Part shown: in pieces, positions 1 through 7,825 of the stretch
How positions within the stretch are numbered: position 1 is the first letter of the stretch
Layout: each line of letters opens with the position of its first letter
Assembly (NCBI RefSeq): GCF_003725735.1
Contig: NZ_RJTM01000086.1
Span: forward strand, 1 to 64,000
DNA length: 64,000 nucleotides
Reading direction: 5' to 3'
DNA from: Sinomicrobium pectinilyticum
Lineage (GTDB): Bacteria; Bacteroidota; Bacteroidia; Flavobacteriales; Flavobacteriaceae
Notes under the pieces: model-generated
Told to the model about the DNA's origin: nothing
Seen by the model: the letters and a program-made list of their open reading frames with translations, nothing else
Database searches by the model: none
Program-made: the position numbers and the translations under genes

Positions 1-1
1 G

Positions 2-259
2 GAATGGGTTTGGCGTATACCCAATCCCTTAAATGGTACTATTCAGGCTTACCCGGGCATAAATAATCCCGTAGTTTCCTCCATCATCCTGATGAATACC
101 GGTAGTGCTTCCGGATTATCCTCGCAAGTGTTAGCCCGGTCGAAGGAGGCCTTTGGGAAAAATCCGAATGAGATTAAAGTCTTAAAAACACCTTTACTTT
201 CAAAAGTTCTAAACATTATTCATGTGCATTACTACTTTCCCGAAAAATATGACGGTTAA
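2..259 (+). other. possible 3' end of a truncated ORF at window edge
   Basis: The second frame of the plus strand is open from the window edge to a TAA at 257-259 (about 85 codons) and would overlap the 3' end of the minus-strand membrane-protein gene by 44 bases. I recognise no family in the translation, and the minus strand of the same stretch also has a moderately long open frame. It may be the end of a real gene that starts outside the window, or non-coding sequence. Nothing else is seen in bases 1-215. Confidence 0.2.
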
Positions 260-899
260 AAGGATTGAGAAAGATAAGGAAGAAAATGATCCCGAAAGCC
301 AGTTCATAAACCTCCCATTTTCTGTCGGCGGGAATAAGGCTTACCAGAATGGTACAAACGATAAAAGCTATCGTGTGCCTCCATTCCACTATCGGTACGG
401 CAAAGGTATCCGCCAGGTTTTTTATCCATCGGACCTTTTTGTACAGTAACGGAACAATGACCAGGTACAGGACCATGACGATCATTAGGAGCTGGCTGAA
501 TATTAATTTGTTTACTTTAGTGTCACCTACGACCAGGTTGTGAAGGTTAGTCTCCCCCTGGGCATTGTTCTCCAGGAAGAATTCTCCGGATTCCATTCCG
601 AAGATTCTTTGTCCCCAGGATATTTCTTCACCGGCAGCAAAGAAGAACAGAACGGCGAAAATCAGGGTGCCTGCCTTCCACAGGGGTTTCTTGAAATTCC
701 ACAGCTTGAAAAGATGATAGACACACAGTATGCTTATGGCGAGGAGCATCAGGGCGGTTTCGTTTTCCACAAGCCCGTCTTCCTGTGCATAATGTTCATT
801 AAAAAGAGCAGCATCGGTAAAACCGAAATAAAGGCTGTTCACGAAGGTAATGATAAGGAACATGTATCCGAAAACTTCTATTCTGCTTAAATTTTTCAT
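216..899 (-). CDS. hypothetical polytopic membrane protein
   Basis: This 227-residue protein has about six hydrophobic segments: near residues 8-30, 45-65, 75-92, 130-152, 172-190 and 198-215. A conserved-looking GEEISWGQR motif (about residues 90-98) follows the third segment and recurs in uncharacterised membrane proteins of many bacteria. No enzymatic domain is recognised. It lies downstream of, and on the same strand as, the GT2/LAB_N/GT39 glycosylation genes but about 96 bases away, so it may belong to the same transcript. An envelope function is inferred from context only. The start is the ATG at 897-899, and no better start is visible. Confidence 0.75.
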   Translation of the reverse strand: MKNLSRIEVFGYMFLIITFVNSLYFGFTDAALFNEHYAQEDGLVENETALMLLAISILCVYHLFKLWNFKKPLWKAGTLIFAVLFFFAAGEEISWGQRIFGMESGEFFLENNAQGETNLHNLVVGDTKVNKLIFSQLLMIVMVLYLVIVPLLYKKVRWIKNLADTFAVPIVEWRHTIAFIVCTILVSLIPADRKWEVYELAFGIIFFLIFLNPFNRHIFRESSNAHE

Positions 900-995
900 T
901 GTAGTTGTCTGTTTGTTTTCCGCAATGCCGGACCGGACCCGGGTATACCGAAAATTTCAGTGAATGTCCCGGAGGGCAAGTCACATTCGTTTTTG

Positions 996-2636
996 TTATT
1001 TTTTGGTTACGATATAATATTGGCTTACCAGCCTTTGCTTATAGTCCTTTTCCTTTTTCCCCGCAGTGTAGTTTATGTCAAAGACATCTTGCAGGCGGAG
1101 ATTAAAATCCGTTGCAAAGATACGTTTAAATTCCGTTTCACTTACGGGGGGGACCAAAACGCCGAAGCTGTTTTCCGCGGGGATTTTTATCCGGGAACGG
1201 GCATCTATCCTGGGGGCTATGGTTCCGTATTCCCAAATCGCTTCGGGAGCTATTTCCCCGAAGGAATAAACGGAGATACCTTCTTTTTGTGCTTTCTCTG
1301 CCAGGTGATTAATATTATGGAATCCTGTATTGTCATTACTGAAGGTATTTTCCAGGGGGAATCCGAAAAGAATGATTCCCAGTATAAAAGCAATAGTGAG
1401 TAAAAATACGTTTCTGATGTTTTTTCGGAACAGGTTCCTTAACATGAAGATGCCTGTGGCGCACAAAAATACCGAGACCAGCAGAAAAGATACCCGGAGT
1501 CCCTGTAATTCTTTTCCGAAAAAAATATACCCGGCTATTGGGAAAGCAATCCCTATAAGAGCTATTAAACCGAAGTTGAAATATACCGGAATAGTTTCCT
1601 TTCTATTTTTTAGAGTTGCAAATTCACGGACCAGGTACTCTATGTAGAAGGCAGTGTTCATCGCTAATGGTAATAGTACCGGAAGCAGGTAACGCGATTT
1701 TTTCTCGGGAATCACGGAAAGCAGTACTACGGAGCCCACGGTCCATAAAAAAGCAAATAAATAAGCTTTCTTATCACTTACCCTGTTCTTGAGGTAGGGA
1801 TACAGCAGTCCGGTAAATGCCGGGATAGTCCATATGCCGCTTTGTGTAAAGAAACTCCAGTAATAATAGAAAGGTCTTATGTTATAGCTGCCCCAGTTGG
1901 TTGCTTCCTCCGAAGCAATGGCGACAAAGGCTTCCGGATCGGCCAGTCGTACATATACAAACCACCAGAGGCCGGACAGGCTCATAATTATAATAAAGAA
2001 GATAAGTGGCAGCACCTTTCTGCGAAAACCGGAAAATTTGTAGACGATACCATACGCTATGATAAAAGGCAGGAAGAGTGTATATAGGGAAACGGGACCT
2101 TTGCTCAGAAAAGAAGCGCCGGCAAAGATTCCTGCAAGGAATGCATTTCTCCACAAATGTTCTCCCCGGAACATGGCGTAAAGAAAGTAAATGGAAGCGA
2201 TCATAAAAGCGTGGGTAAATATATCCCACTGCCCGTTCCGTCCCGAAAAGATCACGTAAAACGATGTGGCCAGGATAAGGCCGGTATAGAGGCTCAGTCG
2301 GTTGTTCCGATGTATCTTCAGGTTGAACCTGTACATCATATACACCATAAATGTGGCAGCAAGTGCTGCAGGAAGCCGGAGGGCAAACAGGTTTTCCATA
2401 CCGAAAGCAGCGGCCGAGAATGCCGTTAACCAAGTGGGTAAAGGCGGTTTTTCGTAGCGTGGCAGGCCGTTGAGGGTGGTAAGTAACCAGTTGTTCTCCG
2501 AAAGCATTTCCCTGGCCGTGATAAAATTACGGGCTTCCATAATATTTACATAAAGCTCGTCCAGGTTACAGAAAAAGATAATAAGGCATACCAGCAAAAG
2601 TGTAATTGCCGGATATCTTTCCAGTATTTTAACCAT
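996..2636 (-). CDS. GT39 (PMT/ArnT-like) glycosyltransferase
   Basis: This 546-residue integral membrane glycosyltransferase of the PMT/ArnT superfamily uses a polyprenyl-phosphate sugar as donor on the periplasmic side of the inner membrane. The first periplasmic loop carries the expected acidic EARN motif (about residues 34-37), followed by KPPLPTW (63-69), a hallmark of ArnT-like enzymes. About a dozen hydrophobic helices follow, then a soluble C-terminal part. It overlaps the LAB_N gene by 8 bases and lies downstream of a GT2 of the dolichol/undecaprenyl-phosphate transferase type, as in lipid A or glycan modification modules. The sugar and acceptor cannot be read from sequence. 4-amino-4-deoxy-arabinose specificity is not implied. 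Confidence 0.88.
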   Translation of the reverse strand: MVKILERYPAITLLLVCLIIFFCNLDELYVNIMEARNFITAREMLSENNWLLTTLNGLPRYEKPPLPTWLTAFSAAAFGMENLFALRLPAALAATFMVYMMYRFNLKIHRNNRLSLYTGLILATSFYVIFSGRNGQWDIFTHAFMIASIYFLYAMFRGEHLWRNAFLAGIFAGASFLSKGPVSLYTLFLPFIIAYGIVYKFSGFRRKVLPLIFFIIIMSLSGLWWFVYVRLADPEAFVAIASEEATNWGSYNIRPFYYYWSFFTQSGIWTIPAFTGLLYPYLKNRVSDKKAYLFAFLWTVGSVVLLSVIPEKKSRYLLPVLLPLAMNTAFYIEYLVREFATLKNRKETIPVYFNFGLIALIGIAFPIAGYIFFGKELQGLRVSFLLVSVFLCATGIFMLRNLFRKNIRNVFLLTIAFILGIILFGFPLENTFSNDNTGFHNINHLAEKAQKEGISVYSFGEIAPEAIWEYGTIAPRIDARSRIKIPAENSFGVLVPPVSETEFKRIFATDFNLRLQDVFDINYTAGKKEKDYKQRLVSQYYIVTKK

Positions 2637-3252
2637 GTTGTTTGTTTAATATCATCAGGTTTCTAACATAAATGACACTTCCGAACAGGTGGCCTATCAT
2701 CAGTACCGGGTCCTTTCTCAAAACGGCATAAGCCAGAATGAGTACCGCCCCGGTTAGGCTGAGAACCCAGAACCCTGTCGGCAGAACGGATTCCTTTTTT
2801 CTTTCCGAATATATCCATTGATAGATAAAGCGAAAAGTGAAAATAACCTGCGCTATACTCCCCATCATTAATAACCATAAAGGGATGTTTTCATTCTGAA
2901 ACAGGTTTTGAATATCTAGTTTATTGTTGTTGTAGTAATAAAGCACTATTATAAACGGAAAGAGCAATAAAAAAGTACGGAAGATCCAGGGGAATTTCGC
3001 CCATGCTCCCTGCATCTGCATGTTGCGGATGTATATAAAATACGTGAGTGCCTGTCCCAGCATAATGGCAAAATCATGGCGGAGATAACCGTAGATGAAC
3101 AGGAGAAACGATGCCAGCAGGCTGAGTTGCCAGAACAGGCGCGGAGTAAGCACCGTTTTGTTTTTTTCGGAAAGGATCCACTGCAGCAGCAATCTGCTGG
3201 AAAACAAAATTTGTGCAAGAAATCCGATGGCGTAAACGATCCAGTTTTGCAT
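2629..3252 (-). CDS. LAB_N (lipid-A-disaccharide synthase N-terminal-like) membrane protein, two repeats
   Basis: This 207-residue membrane protein has two copies of the small LAB_N unit. In each, a LxxRLLLQWxxSEK-type segment (about residues 20-32 and again near 140-152) is followed by PxxFWxLSL and a tyrosine-rich stretch ending in YIRN/YVRN. LAB_N is named after the N-terminus of lipid A disaccharide synthase but also occurs alone beside glycosyltransferases, where a role in moving lipid-linked sugar has been suggested. It sits exactly between a GT2 gene (its start is the base before the GT2 stop) and a GT39 gene (8-base overlap), so the three are probably translated together. Function is inferred from context. 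Confidence 0.85.
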   Translation of the reverse strand: MQNWIVYAIGFLAQILFSSRLLLQWILSEKNKTVLTPRLFWQLSLLASFLLFIYGYLRHDFAIMLGQALTYFIYIRNMQMQGAWAKFPWIFRTFLLLFPFIIVLYYYNNNKLDIQNLFQNENIPLWLLMMGSIAQVIFTFRFIYQWIYSERKKESVLPTGFWVLSLTGAVLILAYAVLRKDPVLMIGHLFGSVIYVRNLMILNKQHG

Positions 3253-3966
3253 TTATCCTTTCTTGGCTATGGTATAGTTGATATACTTTCTCTTCATCCA
3301 GAGGTATGCAAAACAGTCCATCAGGGGGCCGATCAGCCTGTTCCATAATCCGAACTTGGCTTCTCCGGCAGTCCTCGGGAAATGGCGGACGGGAATCTGG
3401 ACGATCTTTCCGTTTTGCAACAGTATCATAGCCGGCAGAAAACGGTGAAGGCCTTTGAACATGGGAATCCGTTTTGCATATTCTGTTTTGATGACCTTCA
3501 GCGGACATCCGGTATCATCCATGCCGTCATGGGTAAAAGTCCTTCTTATTTTATTGGCAATCAACGAAGACATGTTTTTTACAAAAGAATCTTTACGGTT
3601 GGCCCTTACACCTGTCACCAGGTCGTATTCCCCGATGTGCTCAAGGAGCAGGTTAAAATCTTCCGGGGATGTTTGCAGGTCAGAGTCCATATAGCCGAGA
3701 AGCGGGGTGTCTACATGATCGAAGCCCGCTTTTATGGCGGCGCTCAGCCCCCTGTTTTCTGCAAATTGCAAAAAATGAAAGGCTTCATTGCGTTGACAGA
3801 TGACCTCGATAAGTTCCTGGCTACGGTCTCCGGAACCGTCATTTATCAGAAGTACTTTTGTTGCTGTTTTTGTATTGGAAATATACCCGGTAAGCTCTTT
3901 TTCTAGACGTTCGAGATTATCTTCTTCGTTATAGATAGGAACAATAATGGTAAATTGGTAGTTCAT
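3253..3966 (-). CDS. family 2 glycosyltransferase (polyprenyl-phosphate type)
   Basis: This is a soluble GT-A fold transferase of about 237 residues, similar to dolichol-phosphate mannosyltransferase and ArnC. It has an N-terminal FTIIVPIYNEEDNL motif, the ND of INDGSGD near residues 42-47 for nucleotide binding, and DSD (94-96) for the metal-bound sugar nucleotide. It probably loads a sugar onto undecaprenyl phosphate for the GT39 protein encoded two genes downstream. I start it at the ATG at 3964-3966. An upstream ATG at 4023 adds 19 residues that do not resemble the family. It lacks the C-terminal membrane helices some ArnC-like proteins have; the neighbouring LAB_N protein may supply the membrane part. 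Confidence 0.87.
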   Translation of the reverse strand: MNYQFTIIVPIYNEEDNLERLEKELTGYISNTKTATKVLLINDGSGDRSQELIEVICQRNEAFHFLQFAENRGLSAAIKAGFDHVDTPLLGYMDSDLQTSPEDFNLLLEHIGEYDLVTGVRANRKDSFVKNMSSLIANKIRRTFTHDGMDDTGCPLKVIKTEYAKRIPMFKGLHRFLPAMILLQNGKIVQIPVRHFPRTAGEAKFGLWNRLIGPLMDCFAYLWMKRKYINYTIAKKG

Positions 3967-4110
3967 TCTCCGTTTAATAATCGCAGAAACCCGGTCCGGG
4001 TTTATTCTGGCCGCTTTTAACACGCAAAGATGTAAAAAAAATATGTGATTTCCTTCGGAAATGTTGAGGTGAGAGGTGAAAATGGGTTAAAATCTATGGA
4101 AAACAGTATT

Positions 4111-5187
4111 TTATCTGTCCCATAACTCCAGCAGTTTCCGGGCGGCGGCAAATGGTGTGGTCTCGTTTTTTTCAAGAGCCAGGAGCTCCTTGTCGAGTTG
4201 TCTTTTTATGTTTTCATCCTGGTAAAAGCGCATTTTAAGCCTGTCTTCAATGGTTTGAACCAACCAGTATTTATTCTGTTCCATTCGTTTGTGCCGGAAG
4301 TAACCGCTTTCCCTGGTTTCGGAGATGTAGCTTTCCACGAGTTCCCATATTTCCGTGATTCCCCGGTTTTCGAGGGCGGAAGCAGTGAGGACTTTCGGGG
4401 TCCATCCGTTTTCTTTGGGTGGGTAGAGGTGAAGTGCCCGGGCAAATTCACCCCTGGCTTTATCTGCGGCTTTTTTATTGTCCCCGTCGGCTTTATTGAT
4501 GACAATGGCATCTGCCATTTCCATAATCCCCCGTTTAATACCTTGTAGCTCGTCACCCGCACCCGCCAGTTTCAGCAACAGGAAAAAATCCACCATACTG
4601 TGTACGGCGGTTTCTCCCTGGCCCACCCCAACGGTTTCCACAATAATGGTATCAAAACCACAGGCTTCGCAGAGCAGTATGGTTTCCCTGGTTTTTCTCG
4701 CCACACCTCCGGGAGAATTACCGGAAGGGGAGGGACGTATAAAAGCATTTTTGTCTTTTACCAGTTCTTCCATACGTGTTTTGTCACCCAGGATACTGCC
4801 GCGGCTTATGGTACTGCTGGGATCTACCACCAGTACGGCAACTTTTTTCCCGACGGAGGTCAGGTGTTTTCCGAAAGTTTCTATGAAAGTGCTTTTCCCG
4901 GCCCCGGGAACTCCTGTAATGCCTATCCGGACGGAACGGTTGGCATGAGGAAGGCACTTTTCAATAACGGACTGTGCATTTTCGGCATGTGCGGGATTTG
5001 TACTTTCTACCAGGGTTATGGCCTGGCTAAGTGCCACCACATCTCCGGAAATGATCTTTTCGGCGAGTTTTTCGGGAGATATCTGTACTCTTTTAAATCT
5101 TTGAAGATCGGGTGCGACCGACTTTCCGGAGAGATTTTCTCCGGCAGCGCTTTGTTCTTTTGCTGTTGGTTTTCGTTTTTCGCTCAA
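4111..5187 (-). CDS. meaB: methylmalonyl-CoA mutase-associated GTPase MeaB
   Basis: This G3E-family P-loop GTPase (358 residues) chaperones adenosylcobalamin loading and protection of methylmalonyl-CoA mutase. Visible motifs are the P-loop GVPGAGKST (92-100), a Walker B-like ETVGVGQ (184-190), NKAD for guanine specificity (231-234) and the MeaB-typical RPSPSGNSPGGVARKTRE stretch (151-168). No in-frame ATG precedes the P-loop. The start is taken as the TTG at 5185-5187, which gives a family-like MSEKRKP N-terminus. The mutase subunits are not in this window. galM lies 100 bases upstream on the same strand. Confidence 0.93.
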   Translation of the reverse strand: MSEKRKPTAKEQSAAGENLSGKSVAPDLQRFKRVQISPEKLAEKIISGDVVALSQAITLVESTNPAHAENAQSVIEKCLPHANRSVRIGITGVPGAGKSTFIETFGKHLTSVGKKVAVLVVDPSSTISRGSILGDKTRMEELVKDKNAFIRPSPSGNSPGGVARKTRETILLCEACGFDTIIVETVGVGQGETAVHSMVDFFLLLKLAGAGDELQGIKRGIMEMADAIVINKADGDNKKAADKARGEFARALHLYPPKENGWTPKVLTASALENRGITEIWELVESYISETRESGYFRHKRMEQNKYWLVQTIEDRLKMRFYQDENIKRQLDKELLALEKNETTPFAAARKLLELWDR

Positions 5188-5287
5188 AGATCCGGGAGTT
5201 TCTTTTTGTAAAAATACAATTTCTTTCAGTGCATTCCGCAGGGATATTTCCCGCTTCTCAATGTTGTGTTTTCTCGAGGGGAAAAGA

Positions 5288-6244
5288 CTACCTCACATTG
5301 AATTGCAATACCGTTTCGTTCCTGTAAGTTTCTCCTGGTTCCAATACTGCCGAAGGAAAATCCGGCTTGTTCGGCGCATCCGGAAAGGTCTGGGCCTCGA
5401 AGCAGATCGAAGAAAAATTTCCGTATCGGGTACCGTTCAGGAACTCCGTTGTTCCGAGATCTTCCGGAGTGAAGACCACTGTTGCCCTTTGATTCGTACT
5501 TACCTTCATCTCAATTCCCGTTTCCGGGGAGTATAAGGTGGCCGCGGGGTCTTGTCCTTTCAATACAAAAACATCGTCTATCCCCGAAAATCCCGGTTTC
5601 GCTCCAATCACTTCAGGAGACAGAAAATCGTATGAGGTTCCCTTTACCGGCAAAAAGTCTCCCGTAGGCAGGAGCTTATCGTCCAGTTCAACAAAGACCT
5701 CGCTGTTTAGTTCTAATTCGTGGTTGAGAATGGAGTTTCTTCCTTCGAGATTAAAATACGCATGGTTGGTAAGATTAATGACCGTCGTTTTGTCTGTTGT
5801 GGCCTCATAGGTTATTTTAAGGCTGTTGCCGGTCAACCGGTAAGTAACGCTTACCTTTAGGGTGCCGGGATAACCTTCTTCGAGATCCGGACTGGTAACC
5901 GCATAGGTTACAAACGGGCTTTCCCCTTCTGTTTCCGCTTTTTCCAGCTTCCAGTTTTTCTTGTTCAGTCCGTTTCTGCCCCCGTGAAGGTGCACGCCGT
6001 TTTCCTGGTGTAGTTTGTAATCTGTACCGTTCAGGGAAAAGCCTCCCTGGCTTATCCTCCCGGCATAACGGCCTATGGAGGCCCCTATGTAAAATGGATT
6101 GTTCTTATAATCCTCTTCTGTCTCGAAACCGAGAACCACGTTGATGTCATTTCCGTTTTTGTCCTTGACAATCAGTTGTTGTATCGTAGCGCCATAATTA
6201 AAGGTAACCAGGCTAATATGGGAATTCTTTATGGTATGTTTCAC
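5288..6244 (-). CDS. galM: aldose 1-epimerase (galactose mutarotase)
   Basis: This 318-residue protein has the full-length fold of the aldose epimerases that interconvert alpha and beta anomers of hexoses. The catalytic histidines are visible in VHLHGG (84-89) and NLTNHAYFNL (157-166, His161), and the general-base glutamate in the C-terminal ICFEAQ (Glu283). No signal peptide is obvious, so a cytoplasmic enzyme is expected. It is upstream of meaB on the same strand with 100 bases between them, so co-transcription is possible but not shown. No sugar-utilisation neighbours are present, so the substrate remains general. Confidence 0.92.
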   Translation of the reverse strand: MKHTIKNSHISLVTFNYGATIQQLIVKDKNGNDINVVLGFETEEDYKNNPFYIGASIGRYAGRISQGGFSLNGTDYKLHQENGVHLHGGRNGLNKKNWKLEKAETEGESPFVTYAVTSPDLEEGYPGTLKVSVTYRLTGNSLKITYEATTDKTTVINLTNHAYFNLEGRNSILNHELELNSEVFVELDDKLLPTGDFLPVKGTSYDFLSPEVIGAKPGFSGIDDVFVLKGQDPAATLYSPETGIEMKVSTNQRATVVFTPEDLGTTEFLNGTRYGNFSSICFEAQTFPDAPNKPDFPSAVLEPGETYRNETVLQFNVR

Positions 6245-6314
6245 CGAAAATATCTTTTAAGGGTCCGGATTTCCCGCGGGAAATCAGAAATGTTTTTTTA
6301 TGGAAGGCTAAAAT

Positions 6315-6344
6315 ACGAAAACCCCGCATGCGCAGGGTTTTCGT
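6315..6344 (-). terminator. intrinsic terminator of the RND efflux operon
   Basis: A perfect 10-bp stem (ACGAAAACCC at 6315-6324 with GGGTTTTCGT at 6335-6344) encloses a loop that itself contains the palindrome CGCATGCG. On the minus strand the hairpin is followed by ATTTTAG. It lies 40 bases past the stop of the outer-membrane channel gene, at the end of the efflux operon and before galM. Confidence 0.7.
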
Positions 6345-6384
6345 GTTGTAAATAAAACGAATGTATATAGTGGAATGATAAAAA

Positions 6385-7824
6385 TTACTTCAGGGTCTCC
6401 GGAAACAGCCCTAGAGCCTGGATCAGCGAAACACGTCCGCTGAGCTCCTGGCCGAAGAGCTGTACGCTCAGGCGTTCTGCTTCCAGAACCTGCCGTTCGG
6501 CATCTACGACATCGATATAATTCACCAGTCCTTTTCGATATCGCTCACCTGTAAGGTTTGCGGCATCCCTGGCGGCAATGACAAATTGTTGCTGTGCCAG
6601 TAGCTGCTGATGGACCCATTGCAGCTGGGCATATGCATTTTCTACCTGGCGATAGGATTCGAGGGTGAGTTTGTTATAATTTTCCCGGGCTTCCTGTAAT
6701 TCACTTCGTCTCAGCTTTATCTCGGAACGTTTTCTTCCTCCTTCAAAAATAGGAAGGGAAGCGGATATCCCTGCAATCCAGGATCTGCCGTTAGTTTCTA
6801 TGAGAGTGCCGGCATCCCCGGAGAGGTAACCATATGAGCCGTTCAGATAAAATGATGGCAGGAGTTCTTTCCACTGTTTGCTTACCCTTTTATCCGAAGA
6901 TTGCAGTAACAACCGGGCCGCTTTTAAGTCCGGCCTGGAAAGGGCAAGGGAATCTTTCTCCATAAATGCTACGGAAGGCGGAAGATATCTGACCTTGCTA
7001 TGGGGAACCTGGAAAGTACTTGCATCCTCACCGGTCAATGTGGCGAGGATCAACTCTATTTCCGCCCGGAGCTGCCTGTTGTTCTTTAATTGCACCTGTA
7101 CGGACGAAAGTTCCGTTTTTGCCCTGAGCACGTCGATTTCGCTGACAAGGCCGGCTTCATACCGGGTTGAGGTGATTTCGAGATTGTCTTTCCGGGTTGT
7201 TTCCGTATGCTTCAGAAGATCGCTTTCCGCATCGAGTTGTAACAGCAGGAAGTAGTTCCGGGATACTTCAGCGATAACGGCGAGCAGGGTATTTTTGCGT
7301 TCCTCCTCACTTGCCCTGGACATGAGAGTACTGGCTTCCACGTTGTTGATATTCTTACCGAAAACATCCACTTCATAGGACAGGGTCACCGGTAGTTCAT
7401 ATGTGTTGAGCGTAGCCCTGTCCAGTTGTCCGCCAAACGGGTTCGGACGGTTCGGGGAAAACTCTTGCCTTACAAAAGACGGTTCCAGACGGATAGCGGG
7501 GAACATTGCGGCCAACGCTATTTTTTTGTTTGCCCTGGCCTGTTCTACTCTTGCCCCGGCAATCCTGAGGTCTATATTGTTAGCTAGTGCTTTTTGTACC
7601 AGGCTGTCCAGTTCAGTGTATCCGAATGCTTTCCACCAGGGGGCGCTATCCGTTACGGGGTCGGCATTTTTGGTAATGGTGTCGTTTCCTATATATAATA
7701 CTATGTTTTCCTGTGGTGGTTCCTGCCATTTCCAGCCCGTAAGGCTATCCTGTGCCTGTAAGGGAAGGATAGTCCATCCGGCGAGGATGACATAAGCAAA
7801 TTTCAAAAAATGGATCGTTTTCAT
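6385..7824 (-). CDS. RND efflux outer-membrane channel (TolC/OprM-like)
   Basis: This 479-residue member of the outer membrane efflux protein family forms the trimeric exit duct of tripartite pumps. It has a signal peptide ending near LPLQAQ without a lipobox cysteine. Two long helical OEP repeats follow, rich in ARVEQARANKK-type and RQVENAYAQLQW-type stretches, with GYLSGDAG and ISASLPIFEGGRKRSE typical of the beta-strand and equatorial segments. The chosen ATG (7822-7824) lies just after the pump gene's stop; an ATG at 7831-7833 would add three residues and overlap it. It is last in the adaptor-pump-channel operon, which ends at the hairpin 6315-6344. Confidence 0.92.
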   Translation of the reverse strand: MKTIHFLKFAYVILAGWTILPLQAQDSLTGWKWQEPPQENIVLYIGNDTITKNADPVTDSAPWWKAFGYTELDSLVQKALANNIDLRIAGARVEQARANKKIALAAMFPAIRLEPSFVRQEFSPNRPNPFGGQLDRATLNTYELPVTLSYEVDVFGKNINNVEASTLMSRASEEERKNTLLAVIAEVSRNYFLLLQLDAESDLLKHTETTRKDNLEITSTRYEAGLVSEIDVLRAKTELSSVQVQLKNNRQLRAEIELILATLTGEDASTFQVPHSKVRYLPPSVAFMEKDSLALSRPDLKAARLLLQSSDKRVSKQWKELLPSFYLNGSYGYLSGDAGTLIETNGRSWIAGISASLPIFEGGRKRSEIKLRRSELQEARENYNKLTLESYRQVENAYAQLQWVHQQLLAQQQFVIAARDAANLTGERYRKGLVNYIDVVDAERQVLEAERLSVQLFGQELSGRVSLIQALGLFPETLK

Positions 7825-7825
7825 A

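Noticed and set aside
1882-2433. 183-codon minus-strand frame within the GT39 gene
   Set aside because: Same strand as the GT39 gene but another frame, Cys-rich and without family motifs; the GT39 frame is far better supported.
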